64,000 bases of DNA from MTP4 sp052056915 (lineage in GTDB: Archaea > Halobacteriota > Methanosarcinia > Methanosarcinales > Methanosarcinaceae). Made by a program: the position numbers and the translations under genes. A model generated the notes under the pieces. That model was not told where the DNA came from. It saw nothing but the letters and a program-made list of their open reading frames with translations, and ran no database searches. Shown here piece by piece: positions 8,631-17,514 of the stretch (its first letter is position 1; every line of letters begins with the position of its first letter). Where the stretch lies: NCBI RefSeq assembly GCF_052056915.1, contig NZ_CP195119.1, positions 2,046,001-2,110,000 of the forward strand, given 5' to 3'.

Positions 8631-8882
8631 ACAAGAACCTAAAAACAAGAACCTAAAAACAAGAACCTAAAAACAAGAACCTAAAAACAAGAACCTAAAA
8701 ACAAGAACCTAAAAACAAGAACCTAAAAACAAAAACCTAAAAACAAAAACCTAAAAACAAAAACCTAAAAACAAGAACCTAAAAACAAGAACCTAAAAAC
8801 AAGAACCTAAAAACAAGAACCTAAAAACAAAAACCTAAAAACAAGAACCTAAAAACAAAAACCTAAAAACAAGAACCTAAAA
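8631..8882. repeat. 18-copy, 14-bp tandem repeat
   Basis: The unit acaagaacctaaaa is repeated 18 times with no spacer. Copies differ only at one base (acaaG or acaaA), in the order 7 G, 3 A, 4 G, A, G, A, G. It fills the divergent promoter region between the DUF166 gene and tmk. It is a minisatellite, not a CRISPR, because there are no unique spacers. Confidence 0.95.
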
Positions 8883-9022
8883 ATATTAATCGGCAAACAG
8901 AAATATATCCTTCCGGAAAAATCCCTTACATATAGATTATATATAGGGGAAATACGTTTCAGTAAAAACCGAATTAATAAAAATTCTGCAAAAGAGAAGG
9001 AAAAAAGAAAACGGCGGTCCGT

Positions 9023-9646
9023 ATGAGAGGCAAACTGATCACTCTTGAAGGCATTGACGGTTCAGGAAAAAGCACGGTTGTAAAAAGACTTCAGGAAAAC
9101 CCGGAAATTCAGGCTCTTGACCCTGTCTTTACCCGGGAGCCCACAAGAGGAACCCTTACCGGGACTGCCGTGGAGCAGGCAATCCTCTCGGAAACCGACC
9201 AGCTTGCAGAACTATTTCTCTTTACCGCCGACCATGCCGAGCACCTGGCAAAGCTGGTAAAACCCGCTCTGGGAAGTGGGAAAACCGTAATTTCAGACCG
9301 CTACTCCGATAGCCGCTACGCCTATCAGGGCATGACCCTGAAAAACCGAATCAAAGAGCCCATGAAATGGGTTCGGGGTCTCCACAGGGGATGGACTGTC
9401 GTCCCGGACCTGACCTTCCTCTTCGATATCGAACCCGATACAGCAGTTGAACGCTGTGGAAAACGGGGAGAACAGACCAAATTCGAAAAAATCGAGTTTT
9501 TGCGAGGCGTGCAGGAGAACTTTTTCAGGCTTGCAGCAGAAGAACCGGAAAGGTTTCTTGTGATCGATGCCAACCGGCCTCAGGAAGCCGTTGAAAAGGA
9601 AGTTGTTGAAAAAATCCTTGGGTTCCTGGGAAATGAGCAAAAATAA
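9023..9646 (+). CDS. tmk: Thymidylate kinase
   Basis: A 207-residue P-loop kinase that phosphorylates dTMP to dTDP. The Walker A motif GIDGSGKST is at residues 10-18, the thymidylate-binding DRYSDSRYAYQG at about residues 93-104, and a P-loop-family DIEPD segment near residue 135. Length is normal for Tmk. The ATG follows aaacggcggtccgt, a weak binding site. The upstream region is occupied by an 18-copy minisatellite that separates it from the divergent DUF166 gene. Confidence 0.96.
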   Translation: MRGKLITLEGIDGSGKSTVVKRLQENPEIQALDPVFTREPTRGTLTGTAVEQAILSETDQLAELFLFTADHAEHLAKLVKPALGSGKTVISDRYSDSRYAYQGMTLKNRIKEPMKWVRGLHRGWTVVPDLTFLFDIEPDTAVERCGKRGEQTKFEKIEFLRGVQENFFRLAAEEPERFLVIDANRPQEAVEKEVVEKILGFLGNEQK

Positions 9647-9738
9647 AAGGCCCTGAATTCCGGGAAAATGAATGGAAATAAAAATAAAAAAGATTTGGAA
9701 TAGATGGACAGCATTAAAAAAATAACTCACATCCAGAG

Positions 9739-9975
9739 TTACAACTCGTTATCGTCCGCAAATTTGATCAGGGCTTCCCCGAGCATCCGGACATGGTTGG
9801 GGTTAAGGTTGAACCTGGATCTTTTCGTACCGCTGCGTTCCTTTGCAAGTTCGACATATTCTTTCCCGAAGCGTTCGCTGTGGGCCAGGGAAATGGTAAG
9901 GTACCATCCACCCCCCATCTTGATTTCCGTGTAACCTTCTCCACCACTTTCCTCAGGAATGTTTTCTTCTGACAT
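9739..9975 (-). CDS. Small conserved-looking acidic protein
   Basis: A 78-residue soluble protein, no signal or membrane segment. The middle, KMGGGWYLTISLAHSERFGKEY, and the C-terminus NPNHVRMLGEALIKFADD look like a compact alpha/beta domain. Start is ATG 9975. It sits alone between tmk and the HisA-like gene. I do not recognise a named family, although similar small proteins occur in Methanosarcina. Codon composition matches neighbouring genes, so I regard it as real. Confidence 0.65.
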   Translation of the reverse strand: MSEENIPEESGGEGYTEIKMGGGWYLTISLAHSERFGKEYVELAKERSGTKRSRFNLNPNHVRMLGEALIKFADDNEL

Positions 9976-10174
9976 GTTGCAAACCTCATAAACTACAAAT
10001 TTTTACTTAAATTTGAAACCCGATAATCGCATATAAAGTTACTCAATATCCCTGAAAATGTCTGTACAATGTCTGTACAAAATGTCTTTACCTGATATTA
10101 TTTCTCAAAGTATGTACAATATCCCCACTCAAAGTCCTTATCCAATTTCTTTATTCAATGCCCCTGCTCAATGT

Positions 10175-10897
10175 TTACTCAATTTCCGGCCCGCTCTTCA
10201 ACCATTCCAGGGGGATCGAGCCGTTGTGGACGGCAGTCGCCACCAGGGCACCCTTAACTCCTATTTTTCCAAGGGTGTAAAGGTCCTCCATGCTCCGAAC
10301 TCCGCCTCCAAGCAAGACATCGTGCTTTGAACGAAGCGCAAGTTCCTTGAGGAAAGCGGGGTCAAACCCGGAAGCTGTCCCTACCCGGTCCATGTCAAGG
10401 AGAATCAGGTCTTTCAGGGGCAACCCGTCCAGGGCTTCCACGATTTCAAAGGGGTCGGAAGGGATCCCAGGGTCCTGTTTAAGGACTTTGCCATGTTTGA
10501 TATCAATACTGACACTTATCCTGCCCGGATATAGGGAAGCGGTTTCCCGGATTGCGGCAAATGTCCCTGTTTCCGTGCCTATGACCGCCGTGTTTGCAAT
10601 AGAGAGGGCTTTTCCCACGTCATTCGGAGAGGAAACTCCGAAATCCAGCATCGTTTCGGCCTTTGAACTCACGGCCCGGATAATTTCCGAATTGATGTCC
10701 CTATTGCCTCCCTGCAGGACATTGAGATCGGCGATGTATACTTCCAGGGGCTGTAAAACCTCGACAATCTCTACGGGGTCCGGACTGCTGCATACTCCAC
10801 TACTATCCGAAACCGGGCGGTAATTTTCCCGAATACCACCTTTTGCGAGGACCACGTTACGATTAAATATATCCATTACAAAAATTACGCGGAACAT
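10175..10897 (-). CDS. HisA/HisF-like TIM-barrel protein
   Basis: A 240-residue beta/alpha barrel related to HisA and HisF but not the histidine enzyme itself. The phosphate-binding motifs are recognisable (LLDMDRVGT, LLGGGVRSMEDL, VATAVHNG). This HisA-related family occurs in methanogens and, as I recall, in the archaeal-type C1 gene clusters of methylotrophic bacteria, linking it to methanopterin or methanofuran biology. Here it is divergent from mfnB across a 190-bp spacer, which strengthens that link. GGGATAAGT precedes the ATG. The reaction is not known to me. Confidence 0.8.
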   Translation of the reverse strand: MFRVIFVMDIFNRNVVLAKGGIRENYRPVSDSSGVCSSPDPVEIVEVLQPLEVYIADLNVLQGGNRDINSEIIRAVSSKAETMLDFGVSSPNDVGKALSIANTAVIGTETGTFAAIRETASLYPGRISVSIDIKHGKVLKQDPGIPSDPFEIVEALDGLPLKDLILLDMDRVGTASGFDPAFLKELALRSKHDVLLGGGVRSMEDLYTLGKIGVKGALVATAVHNGSIPLEWLKSGPEIE

Positions 10898-10954
10898 ACT
10901 TATCCCATAGCTGCATCATCCTATAAAAAAATATAAAAATAGGATATATTGTAT

Positions 10955-11043
10955 AAAACGGATAATATTGTATAAAACCAATAAATTAAATAAAACGGAT
11001 AATATTGGATAAAACCAATAAATTAAATAAAACGGATAATATT
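10955..11043. repeat. 37-bp tandem repeat in a divergent promoter region
   Basis: About 2.4 copies of a 37-bp unit beginning aaaacggataatattg and containing aaaccaataaattaaat. It lies between the HisA-like gene and mfnB. The AT-rich core duplicates a TATA-like sequence, so it could multiply promoter elements. Confidence 0.8.
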
Positions 11044-11087
11044 CACTATCCGAGATTCAAATATCACAATAAAAAAGAGGCTTATTT

Positions 11088-11792
11088 ATGAAACTACTTG
11101 TAAGTCCTATCAACCGGGAAGAGGCAATTATCACCTCAAAAAGTGGCGCAGATATCATAGACATCAAAAATCCGAAAGAAGGCTCCCTTGGAGCCAACTT
11201 CCCCTGGGTAGTTCGGGATGTAAAAGAAGCCGTGAACGGCAAACAACCGATCAGCGCAGCCATAGGGGATTTCAACTTCAAGCCCGGGACTGCAGCCCTC
11301 ACAGCCCTCGGGGCAGCAGTTGCCGGGGCAGATTACATTAAAATCGGCCTCTATGACATCCAGACCGAAGAACAAGCCCTTGAACTGCTCACTGGAGTGG
11401 TAAAGGCGGTAAAGGATTACGACCCCAGGAAAAGAGTTGTAGCTTCCGGATACTCGGACTATGAACGCATCAACTCAATCTCTCCCATGCTCCTTCCGGC
11501 AGTTGCCGCTGAAGCAGGAGCAGATGTAGTTATGGTGGACACCGGAGTAAAAGACGGGAAATCCACTTTTGAGTTCATGGATGAAGAAAAGCTGACAGAG
11601 TTCGTAGGACTGGGCCATGAAAACGGCCTTCAGGTTGCAATCGCCGGCTCCCTGAAATTCGAAGACCTTTCCTTGCTCGAAGCTATCGGTCCCGACATCA
11701 TCGGAGTCAGGGGAATGGTCTGCGGTGGAGACAGGAGCAATGCCATCAAGCAGGACCTTGTTGAGAAACTGGTAAGCGAGTGCCAGGCCTGA
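11088..11792 (+). CDS. mfnB: (5-formylfuran-3-yl)methyl phosphate synthase
   Basis: A 234-residue TIM-barrel enzyme that condenses two glyceraldehyde-3-phosphate molecules to make the furan precursor of methanofuran, the CO2-carrying cofactor of methanogenesis. The residues known to matter in the Methanocaldococcus enzyme are at the same numbers here: Asp25 and Lys27 (DIKNPKEG), Lys85 (DYIKIG), Asp151 and Lys155 (VDTGVKDG). Length is typical. Divergent from the HisA-like gene. Confidence 0.95.
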   Translation: MKLLVSPINREEAIITSKSGADIIDIKNPKEGSLGANFPWVVRDVKEAVNGKQPISAAIGDFNFKPGTAALTALGAAVAGADYIKIGLYDIQTEEQALELLTGVVKAVKDYDPRKRVVASGYSDYERINSISPMLLPAVAAEAGADVVMVDTGVKDGKSTFEFMDEEKLTEFVGLGHENGLQVAIAGSLKFEDLSLLEAIGPDIIGVRGMVCGGDRSNAIKQDLVEKLVSECQA

Positions 11793-11890
11793 AAAATTCG
11801 AATTTTACATACAACAAAAAGTTTTGCGCCGGCAGGTCACCTGGCAGGTCGGCACAACAGCCTTTTAAACATTAATTTCTTTTAGACAGT

Positions 11891-12427
11891 ATGTTCATTT
11901 TCGGGCACATAGGAATTACCCTGGGGATAGTTTATTCGGTAACTTATTTGCTGGACCATTTGCGTCCGGAAAAAAGCTTTCGGATAGATTACCGCTGGGT
12001 TGCCTTCGGAGCCCTTCTCCCGGACATGATCGACAAGCCCCTGGGCAGAATAGTCCTTGCCGAAACAATCGGGAGCGGAAGAATCTTTGCCCACACCCTG
12101 CTTTTCGGAATTCTGCTTGCCTTTGCAGGGTACACCCTCTACCGCAGGACAGATGACTCAAAACTCCTTGTCCTTGCAGGGGCATCCTTTTGCCACCTTT
12201 TCGAAGACCAGCTCTGGAAAAGCCCCGCAGTCCTTTTCTGGCCGTTTTCAGGCTGGAGTTTTCCCAGAGACCAGATTTACGGCAATTTTTTTGAGTATTT
12301 GACAGTGGTCTTCAGCCACGCATACAACCCGGCTTATACAGGCGTGTTCACCTCCGAGATCATCGGGTTTTGCATCACCGCAATGTTTGCGGGCAATTAT
12401 GCCAGGGCAAAAATTTCCGGGAATTAA
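11891..12427 (+). CDS. YdjM-type membrane protein, paralog 1
   Basis: A 178-residue membrane protein with four or five helices. It has the conserved GHIGITLG N-terminus, LLPDMIDKPLGR, HTLLF and FCHLFEDQLW, a set of His and Asp residues on membrane faces like that of the YdjM/PF04307 membrane-bound metal-dependent hydrolase-like family. Substrate unknown. The next gene is a clear paralog (LPDIVDKPLGK, FFHLLEDRMW), so this is a tandem duplication with about 185 bp between copies. Confidence 0.75.
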   Translation: MFIFGHIGITLGIVYSVTYLLDHLRPEKSFRIDYRWVAFGALLPDMIDKPLGRIVLAETIGSGRIFAHTLLFGILLAFAGYTLYRRTDDSKLLVLAGASFCHLFEDQLWKSPAVLFWPFSGWSFPRDQIYGNFFEYLTVVFSHAYNPAYTGVFTSEIIGFCITAMFAGNYARAKISGN

Positions 12428-12613
12428 GGATGAGCTAAAAGGTTTGTCTTTTGTTTTAAGAGCCTATTGAAAAAAATGCAGGCGGAATACAGAATAGAAA
12501 CATACAGGAAAAACAGAATGGATTTACAGAATAAAAAGAATAAAGAAATGGCACATACCGAATAAAAAGAAGCAGAATATATAGATATAAGTAGAAAACC
12601 CTATAATTTTTGG

Positions 12614-13138
12614 ATGCTTCTTTTTGGTCATCTGGGGGTTACTTTGGGGATCTTTTTCTCACTGGGATTCATGATTCCACATCTCAGGAAATTTATTGAT
12701 TTCAGGTACCTTGCCCTTGGCTCCATGCTTCCCGACATCGTCGACAAACCCCTGGGGAAATTAATCTTTGCCCAGACCCTTGCAAACGGCCGGATTATAG
12801 GCCATACCTTATTATTTAGCCTGTCTCTTGCCCTTTTAGGGTTTTACATTTATGAAAAGAAAAGAAACCCCGGGCTTCTTGCCTGTGCCGCAGGCTCTTT
12901 TTTCCACCTGCTCGAAGACAGGATGTGGACAAATCCTGTAACGTTTTTTTGGCCGCTTTTTGGGTGGAGCTTTCCGAGAGGTTGCCCGGACCATACGGGC
13001 CTTGAATACTTTATAGAAATGTTCAAAAAATCCTTCGAGCCCGAATTATCCCCGTGTTTCATCAGTGAACTCCTGGGCATGATCATAATTAGTTTCTTTA
13101 TTGTAAGCTCTATTAAAAAAAGAATTGAAAAGTGGTAA
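12614..13138 (+). CDS. YdjM-type membrane protein, paralog 2
   Basis: A 174-residue membrane protein aligned end to end with its upstream neighbour: GHLGVTLG, MLPDIVDKPLGK, GHTLLF, FFHLLEDRMW, FFWPLFGWSFPRG. The His/Asp residues that could bind a metal are kept in both copies, so both are probably functional. The start codon ATG is preceded by ctataatttttgg without a clear ribosome binding site. The 186-bp A-rich spacer between the paralogs contains nothing recognisable. Confidence 0.75.
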   Translation: MLLFGHLGVTLGIFFSLGFMIPHLRKFIDFRYLALGSMLPDIVDKPLGKLIFAQTLANGRIIGHTLLFSLSLALLGFYIYEKKRNPGLLACAAGSFFHLLEDRMWTNPVTFFWPLFGWSFPRGCPDHTGLEYFIEMFKKSFEPELSPCFISELLGMIIISFFIVSSIKKRIEKW

Positions 13139-13196
13139 AAAAATAAGGGTCAGAAGAACATATCTATAACTGTCGGCCTATACGACAATTATTGAA

Positions 13197-14783
13197 TCAT
13201 ACATTTACTGCCCTCTTTTTTTCAGCCTGCATGTCAAAAAGCATTCCGAAGAGAAGCATCTGGACACCCATGCCCAGCACGAAAAGGTCCAGCAGGACAT
13301 AGTAGGAAGGAAGCGGAGTTTGCAGCAGCGCCTGCAGGAAGACCCAGAATCCGAAGAGCACACCAAGAGGCAGGGCAATCATCCCGGCAAGGTAGAAGAG
13401 GACCAGCGGATGGAAGTCCAGGACCGTGTACTTGACCCTTAGCCTCCAGAGAAAACCCTTAAAGAGCATTGGTGAAACCTTGAGGACGTACCTGCTGTAT
13501 TTTATAGAGGACTTCTCCCTGCCATAACGGGCGGGAATCACCACGTCCATGACTCTCATCCCGAAAGCGTTCAATTTGATCAACAGGTCATTGCAGTAGC
13601 CGTAATAAGGATATACTGCGTCAAGGTCCAGGGCCTCAAGAGCCTGCCTGGAAATAGCCGTGTACCCGTTCTGAGGGTCCGTAACCTGCCAGTATCCGCT
13701 TCCGATCTTCGTAAGCAAGCTGAGAAGCGTGTTCCCGAAAGACCTCCAGGGGCTCATGCCGGTCCTGAAACTATCGGAAAGAAGCCTGTTGCCCTTGGTG
13801 TAGTCAGTCTCCCCTTCAAGGATCGGAAAGAGCAGTCGGGGCAGTTCGGCGGGGTCCATCTGGTTGTCCCCGGCCATAACGGCCACAACATCCATTTCAT
13901 CCTTCAAAGCCAGCTTATACCCGTCGATAATCCCTGCACCTACCCCTTTATTTTCATCGTGGCGCAGGTACAGGACCCTCGGGTCCCTGAAGCTTTTCAC
14001 AATCTCCCCTGTCCGGTCCGTGCTGCCGTCATCAATCAAGTAGATCCTGTCCACATATTCCGGAATTCCGCTCAGGGTCTCCCCAATAAGCTTTTCTTCA
14101 TTATAGGCAGGGACAACAACCCCTATGCTGCAGCTTTCCAGCTTTCTGAACACCGGATCCGCATTAAAGCTCATGTAATTTATTTTGATATTTTCCGCCT
14201 CAGCGGCGGAGATAAGGGACCCCAAAGACAGATGTGCAGGGCCTGAGTTGAGCTTTTGAAGCGAAGCGGCTGTTACGGCAAAGAAACCTACTTTTTCCCT
14301 GCAGGCTTTTTTCCCGTTCAGAAGCCTGACGTTTTCCATCTCGTGCGAAAACCTGCACGGCCAGGAACCTACCGAAAGTTCAAAGCCTCCGTTCCTCAAA
14401 GGATCGAGCACATGAGAAAGCAGGTCGATATCCTGCATACATTCCGGATAAATGAGCACCACAAGTTCCGAATCAAAAGATGCCTTGAAAAGGACCTTCA
14501 GCAGCGCTTCTTCTCCCCCTGCCTGCGGAAGGACACTTGCCCCACCCAGAGCCGCCACTTCCATGGTCCGGTCAGTAGAGCCCCTATCAAGCACAAGTAC
14601 CCGGTCAGCATAATGTGCCGCAAGCAAAACCTTGCTTCCGATGGAAGATTCTTCGTTACATGCCGGGATCACTACCGTAAGTTCGTGCCTGAGCGCCTTC
14701 TCAGAAAACGGAGACGGAGAAGACACTATGCTTACAGGCTCGGAAATCAAAGAATAAAGACCAAGTGCAAGGGCTACAGACAA
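13197..14783 (-). CDS. Glycosyltransferase with two tandem GT2-like domains and C-terminal membrane helices
   Basis: A 528-residue protein. Residues about 30-210 form a GT-A-like domain (LTVVIPACNEESSIGSK, LDRGSTDRTMEVA) whose expected catalytic Asp motif region reads YPECMQD, so it looks degenerate. Residues about 220-440 form a second, complete-looking family 2 domain (GVVVPAYNEEKLIGETL, LIDDGSTDRTGE, AGDNQMDP). Two membrane helices follow around 455-510. This layout resembles dolichyl/polyprenyl-phosphate hexosyltransferases that load lipid-linked sugars for surface glycosylation. TTG at 14783 is supported by AAGGGGGTGAG just upstream. It stands next to the nucleotide-sugar genes. Confidence 0.85.
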   Translation of the reverse strand: MSVALALGLYSLISEPVSIVSSPSPFSEKALRHELTVVIPACNEESSIGSKVLLAAHYADRVLVLDRGSTDRTMEVAALGGASVLPQAGGEEALLKVLFKASFDSELVVLIYPECMQDIDLLSHVLDPLRNGGFELSVGSWPCRFSHEMENVRLLNGKKACREKVGFFAVTAASLQKLNSGPAHLSLGSLISAAEAENIKINYMSFNADPVFRKLESCSIGVVVPAYNEEKLIGETLSGIPEYVDRIYLIDDGSTDRTGEIVKSFRDPRVLYLRHDENKGVGAGIIDGYKLALKDEMDVVAVMAGDNQMDPAELPRLLFPILEGETDYTKGNRLLSDSFRTGMSPWRSFGNTLLSLLTKIGSGYWQVTDPQNGYTAISRQALEALDLDAVYPYYGYCNDLLIKLNAFGMRVMDVVIPARYGREKSSIKYSRYVLKVSPMLFKGFLWRLRVKYTVLDFHPLVLFYLAGMIALPLGVLFGFWVFLQALLQTPLPSYYVLLDLFVLGMGVQMLLFGMLFDMQAEKKRAVNV

Positions 14784-15277
14784 GCCCTGCTCACCCCCTT
14801 ATAAGTGTACATCTAAACTAAACCCCCTTTTAAGGTATAAATGCAAAAATATTAAAGGCTATCATATAAAATATAAATAAAATATAATATATTATAATGT
14901 TAGAGAGATACAGGTCGAAGTTTTTTAGAGGAGAGATAATTCAGCACCCAGAACGTCGAAAAACGATTATACGATCCCCGATACATTGAAAAGTGGGGAA
15001 AAAAATAGTAGACGTATCAGCCATCAGAATATAAATCCCTTCATGGAAAAGCTCGATTATCATAAAAGGGGACAGGAAAGGAATTTAAAAATAGGACATA
15101 AACCAGTTTCAATTTAAAAAAGAGAGTTTGAGCATAGAAGAGAGATACGTAGAGAGAATATTGAGAATATTGAGAATATACGGGGATACACAGAGAGAAT
15201 ACATATAAAGAATATTCATGGAAGGCTAAAACTTATATTCTAAGAATATTTATTCAATTAGGGGGAAACATTTTAAA
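14784..15277. other. AT-rich divergent spacer upstream of the sugar operon
   Basis: No gene seen. It contains A/T tracts, several TATA-like stretches (aaatataaataaaatataat near 14868) and a short gagaatatt repeat near 15156-15180. It probably holds promoters for the glycosyltransferase (leftward) and the aminotransferase (rightward). Confidence 0.5.
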
Positions 15278-16360
15278 ATGATAGGAATTGCAGAACCTCA
15301 ACTCGGGGGGGAAGAGTTAGAGGCAGTGTCGGCGGTCCTGTATTCAGGAATGCTGGCTCAGGGTCCGAAAGTTGAGGAATTTGAAGAGGCTTTTGCCGGT
15401 TATCTCGGATGTGAACATGCCGTTGCCGTGAATTCCGGAACAGCTGCCCTGCACTGCGCCCTGCTCGCCCACGGAATAGGACAGGGGGACGAAGTCATCA
15501 CGACACCATTCAGCTTTGTTGCAAGTGGGAACTCCATCCTGTATACGGGCGCAAAGCCGGTATTCGCTGACATCGAAACCGAAACATACACTCTTGATCC
15601 TGAAAAAATCCAGGAGAAAATAAGCCCGAAAACAAAAGCAATTATGCCTGTCCACCTTTACGGTCACCCTGCAGAGATGAAGGCAATCCTGGAACTTGCG
15701 GAAGACCACGGTCTTGCCGTAATAGAAGATGCCTGCCAGGCGCACGGTGCGGAGTACCGGGGAAAGAAAGTAGGGAGTTTCGGGACAGGGACATTCAGCT
15801 TCTATCCCACGAAAAACATGACCACCGGAGAGGGAGGGATGCTCACTACCAGCGAGAGGGAAGTTGCGGAAAAAGCAAAGCTGATAAGGGCGCACGGTTC
15901 AAAGATCAGGTACCTGCACGAAACGTTAGGGTATAACCTGCGCATGACAGACATTGCCGCGGCAATCGGGATCGTGCAGCTGGGGAAACTGGAAAACTTC
16001 AACTCCCGCCGCCGGAAAAACGCGGAATTCCTGTCCGGGAAACTTGCCGGGCTTGCAGGGGTCAGGACCCCGGCCGTGAAGGAGGGGTGCACCCACGTAT
16101 TCCACCAGTATACGGTCACGGTCAAAGAAAGGGACCTGCTGGCAGACTTCCTCGGAAAAGAAGGGATCGGTACGGGAGTCCATTATCCAAGGACAATTCC
16201 GGACCAGCCCCTGTACGAAAACCTGGGATACAGGGACATGATCCCCGAGGCTGAGAAAGCTGCAAAAGAAGTACTTTCCCTGCCCGTACACCCGGGACTT
16301 TCGGGAGAGGACCTGAAACAAATTTCAGAGGCAGTCCGGAATTTCTTTAGCGATAACTAA
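15278..16360 (+). CDS. DegT/DnrJ/EryC1 aminotransferase, nucleotide-sugar type
   Basis: A 360-residue PLP enzyme transferring an amino group to a keto-sugar nucleotide. The PLP lysine is Lys179 in YPTKNMTTGEGGM, and the family motifs VAVNSGTAALHCAL, VIEDACQAHGA and YNLRMTDIAAAIG are all present. Directly followed by a Gfo/Idh dehydrogenase, the same pair that makes 3-amino-3-deoxy-GlcNAc in the UDP-acetamido sugar route of Methanococcus (oxidation at C3, then transamination). The acetyltransferase of that route is not in the window. Start ATG 15278 follows taggggg. Confidence 0.9.
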   Translation: MIGIAEPQLGGEELEAVSAVLYSGMLAQGPKVEEFEEAFAGYLGCEHAVAVNSGTAALHCALLAHGIGQGDEVITTPFSFVASGNSILYTGAKPVFADIETETYTLDPEKIQEKISPKTKAIMPVHLYGHPAEMKAILELAEDHGLAVIEDACQAHGAEYRGKKVGSFGTGTFSFYPTKNMTTGEGGMLTTSEREVAEKAKLIRAHGSKIRYLHETLGYNLRMTDIAAAIGIVQLGKLENFNSRRRKNAEFLSGKLAGLAGVRTPAVKEGCTHVFHQYTVTVKERDLLADFLGKEGIGTGVHYPRTIPDQPLYENLGYRDMIPEAEKAAKEVLSLPVHPGLSGEDLKQISEAVRNFFSDN

Positions 16361-16461
16361 AAACCGGATTTAGGGGATTCGGATTTTCATATTAAGGGAA
16401 GCCCGCTAAAATATGCGGGAAACCCACATAATAGAAAAAATAATTAGGGGGGTAAAAAGCG

Positions 16462-17397
16462 TTGATACGCGTAGGAGTCATCGGAACAGGGTACATGGGA
16501 GAAAACCATGTCCGGATCTACAGTGAGATGGAGGACGTAAAGCTGCTCGGGATTTCCGACCCGAACGCTTCCAGAGCAAGGGAACTGGCAGTCAGATACG
16601 AAACAAAACCTTTTACAAACCATACTAAAATGTTTGAAAAGCTGGGGCTTGATGCGGTAAGCATTGCAGCCCCTACCACCCTGCACTACCCTATAGTCCT
16701 CGATGCACTGCAGGCAGGGGTGGACGTGCTTGTGGAAAAGCCCATTGCTGACAGCATTGAAAACGCAAGTTCCATGATCGAATCGGCAGAGGAATACGAC
16801 AGGCACCTGATGGTGGGGCATATAGAGAGGTTCAACCCTGCGGTCCAGAAATTAAAGGAGCTCATAGACTCCGGGACCCTCGGGAAAGTTGTTTCCGTCT
16901 CAACCCGCAGGGTCGGGCCGTACAACCCCAGGATCCGGGACGTGGGAGTGATCCTGGATATAGGAGTCCATGACATTGACATCATCTCCTACCTCTACGG
17001 GATGAAGGTAAACCAGGTCTATGCCGTGGCAGGTTCGGATATCCATTCATTTGAGGACCACGCTTCCATCCACCTGCGCCTGAACCATGAGTACTCGGGG
17101 CTCGTAGAAACAAACTGGCTCACCCCGCACAAGATACGAAAACTCACGGCAGTCGGGCTGAAAGGGGTGGCTTATCTCGATTACCTGGAGCAGAGCGTGG
17201 AAATGCATGACAACGGCTGGATCCGGAAAGCCAGAGTTGAAAAAGCCGAACCCCTGAAAAATGAGCTATCCCACTTCGTCCACTGTGCCAGGGAGGGGAC
17301 CTGCCCGAAACCTTCGGGAGAAGAAGGGAAACACGCCCTTGAAGTGGCAATGGCCGCAATCCGCTCATACAGAGAAGAAAAAATGATAGAAATTTGA
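16462..17397 (+). CDS. Gfo/Idh/MocA dehydrogenase, likely UDP-GlcNAc 3-dehydrogenase
   Basis: A 311-residue NAD(P)-dependent oxidoreductase. The N-terminal Rossmann motif VGVIGTGYMGENH and the EKPIADS motif around residue 93 are typical, with HDIDIISYLYG in the C-terminal domain. The start is TTG 16462 behind GGGGGGTA. Position immediately after a DegT aminotransferase suggests it produces the 3-keto sugar used by that enzyme, as in the Methanococcus acetamido-sugar pathway. The exact nucleotide sugar cannot be told from sequence. Confidence 0.85.
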   Translation: MIRVGVIGTGYMGENHVRIYSEMEDVKLLGISDPNASRARELAVRYETKPFTNHTKMFEKLGLDAVSIAAPTTLHYPIVLDALQAGVDVLVEKPIADSIENASSMIESAEEYDRHLMVGHIERFNPAVQKLKELIDSGTLGKVVSVSTRRVGPYNPRIRDVGVILDIGVHDIDIISYLYGMKVNQVYAVAGSDIHSFEDHASIHLRLNHEYSGLVETNWLTPHKIRKLTAVGLKGVAYLDYLEQSVEMHDNGWIRKARVEKAEPLKNELSHFVHCAREGTCPKPSGEEGKHALEVAMAAIRSYREEKMIEI

Positions 17398-17514
17398 AAA
17401 GATAGGGATCTGAAAACCCAAAAAGAATGGTGCAGGCCTGAAAAACAAAAAGAAAGGGTGAGACCTGAAAAAAACCGAAATCCTGAAAAACCCGCAATAA
17501 ACGAAAGTGATCAC

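Noticed and set aside
8631..8882. Possible CRISPR array
   Set aside because: Units are directly adjacent with no unique spacers, and no cas genes are nearby. The same holds for the other repeat arrays.
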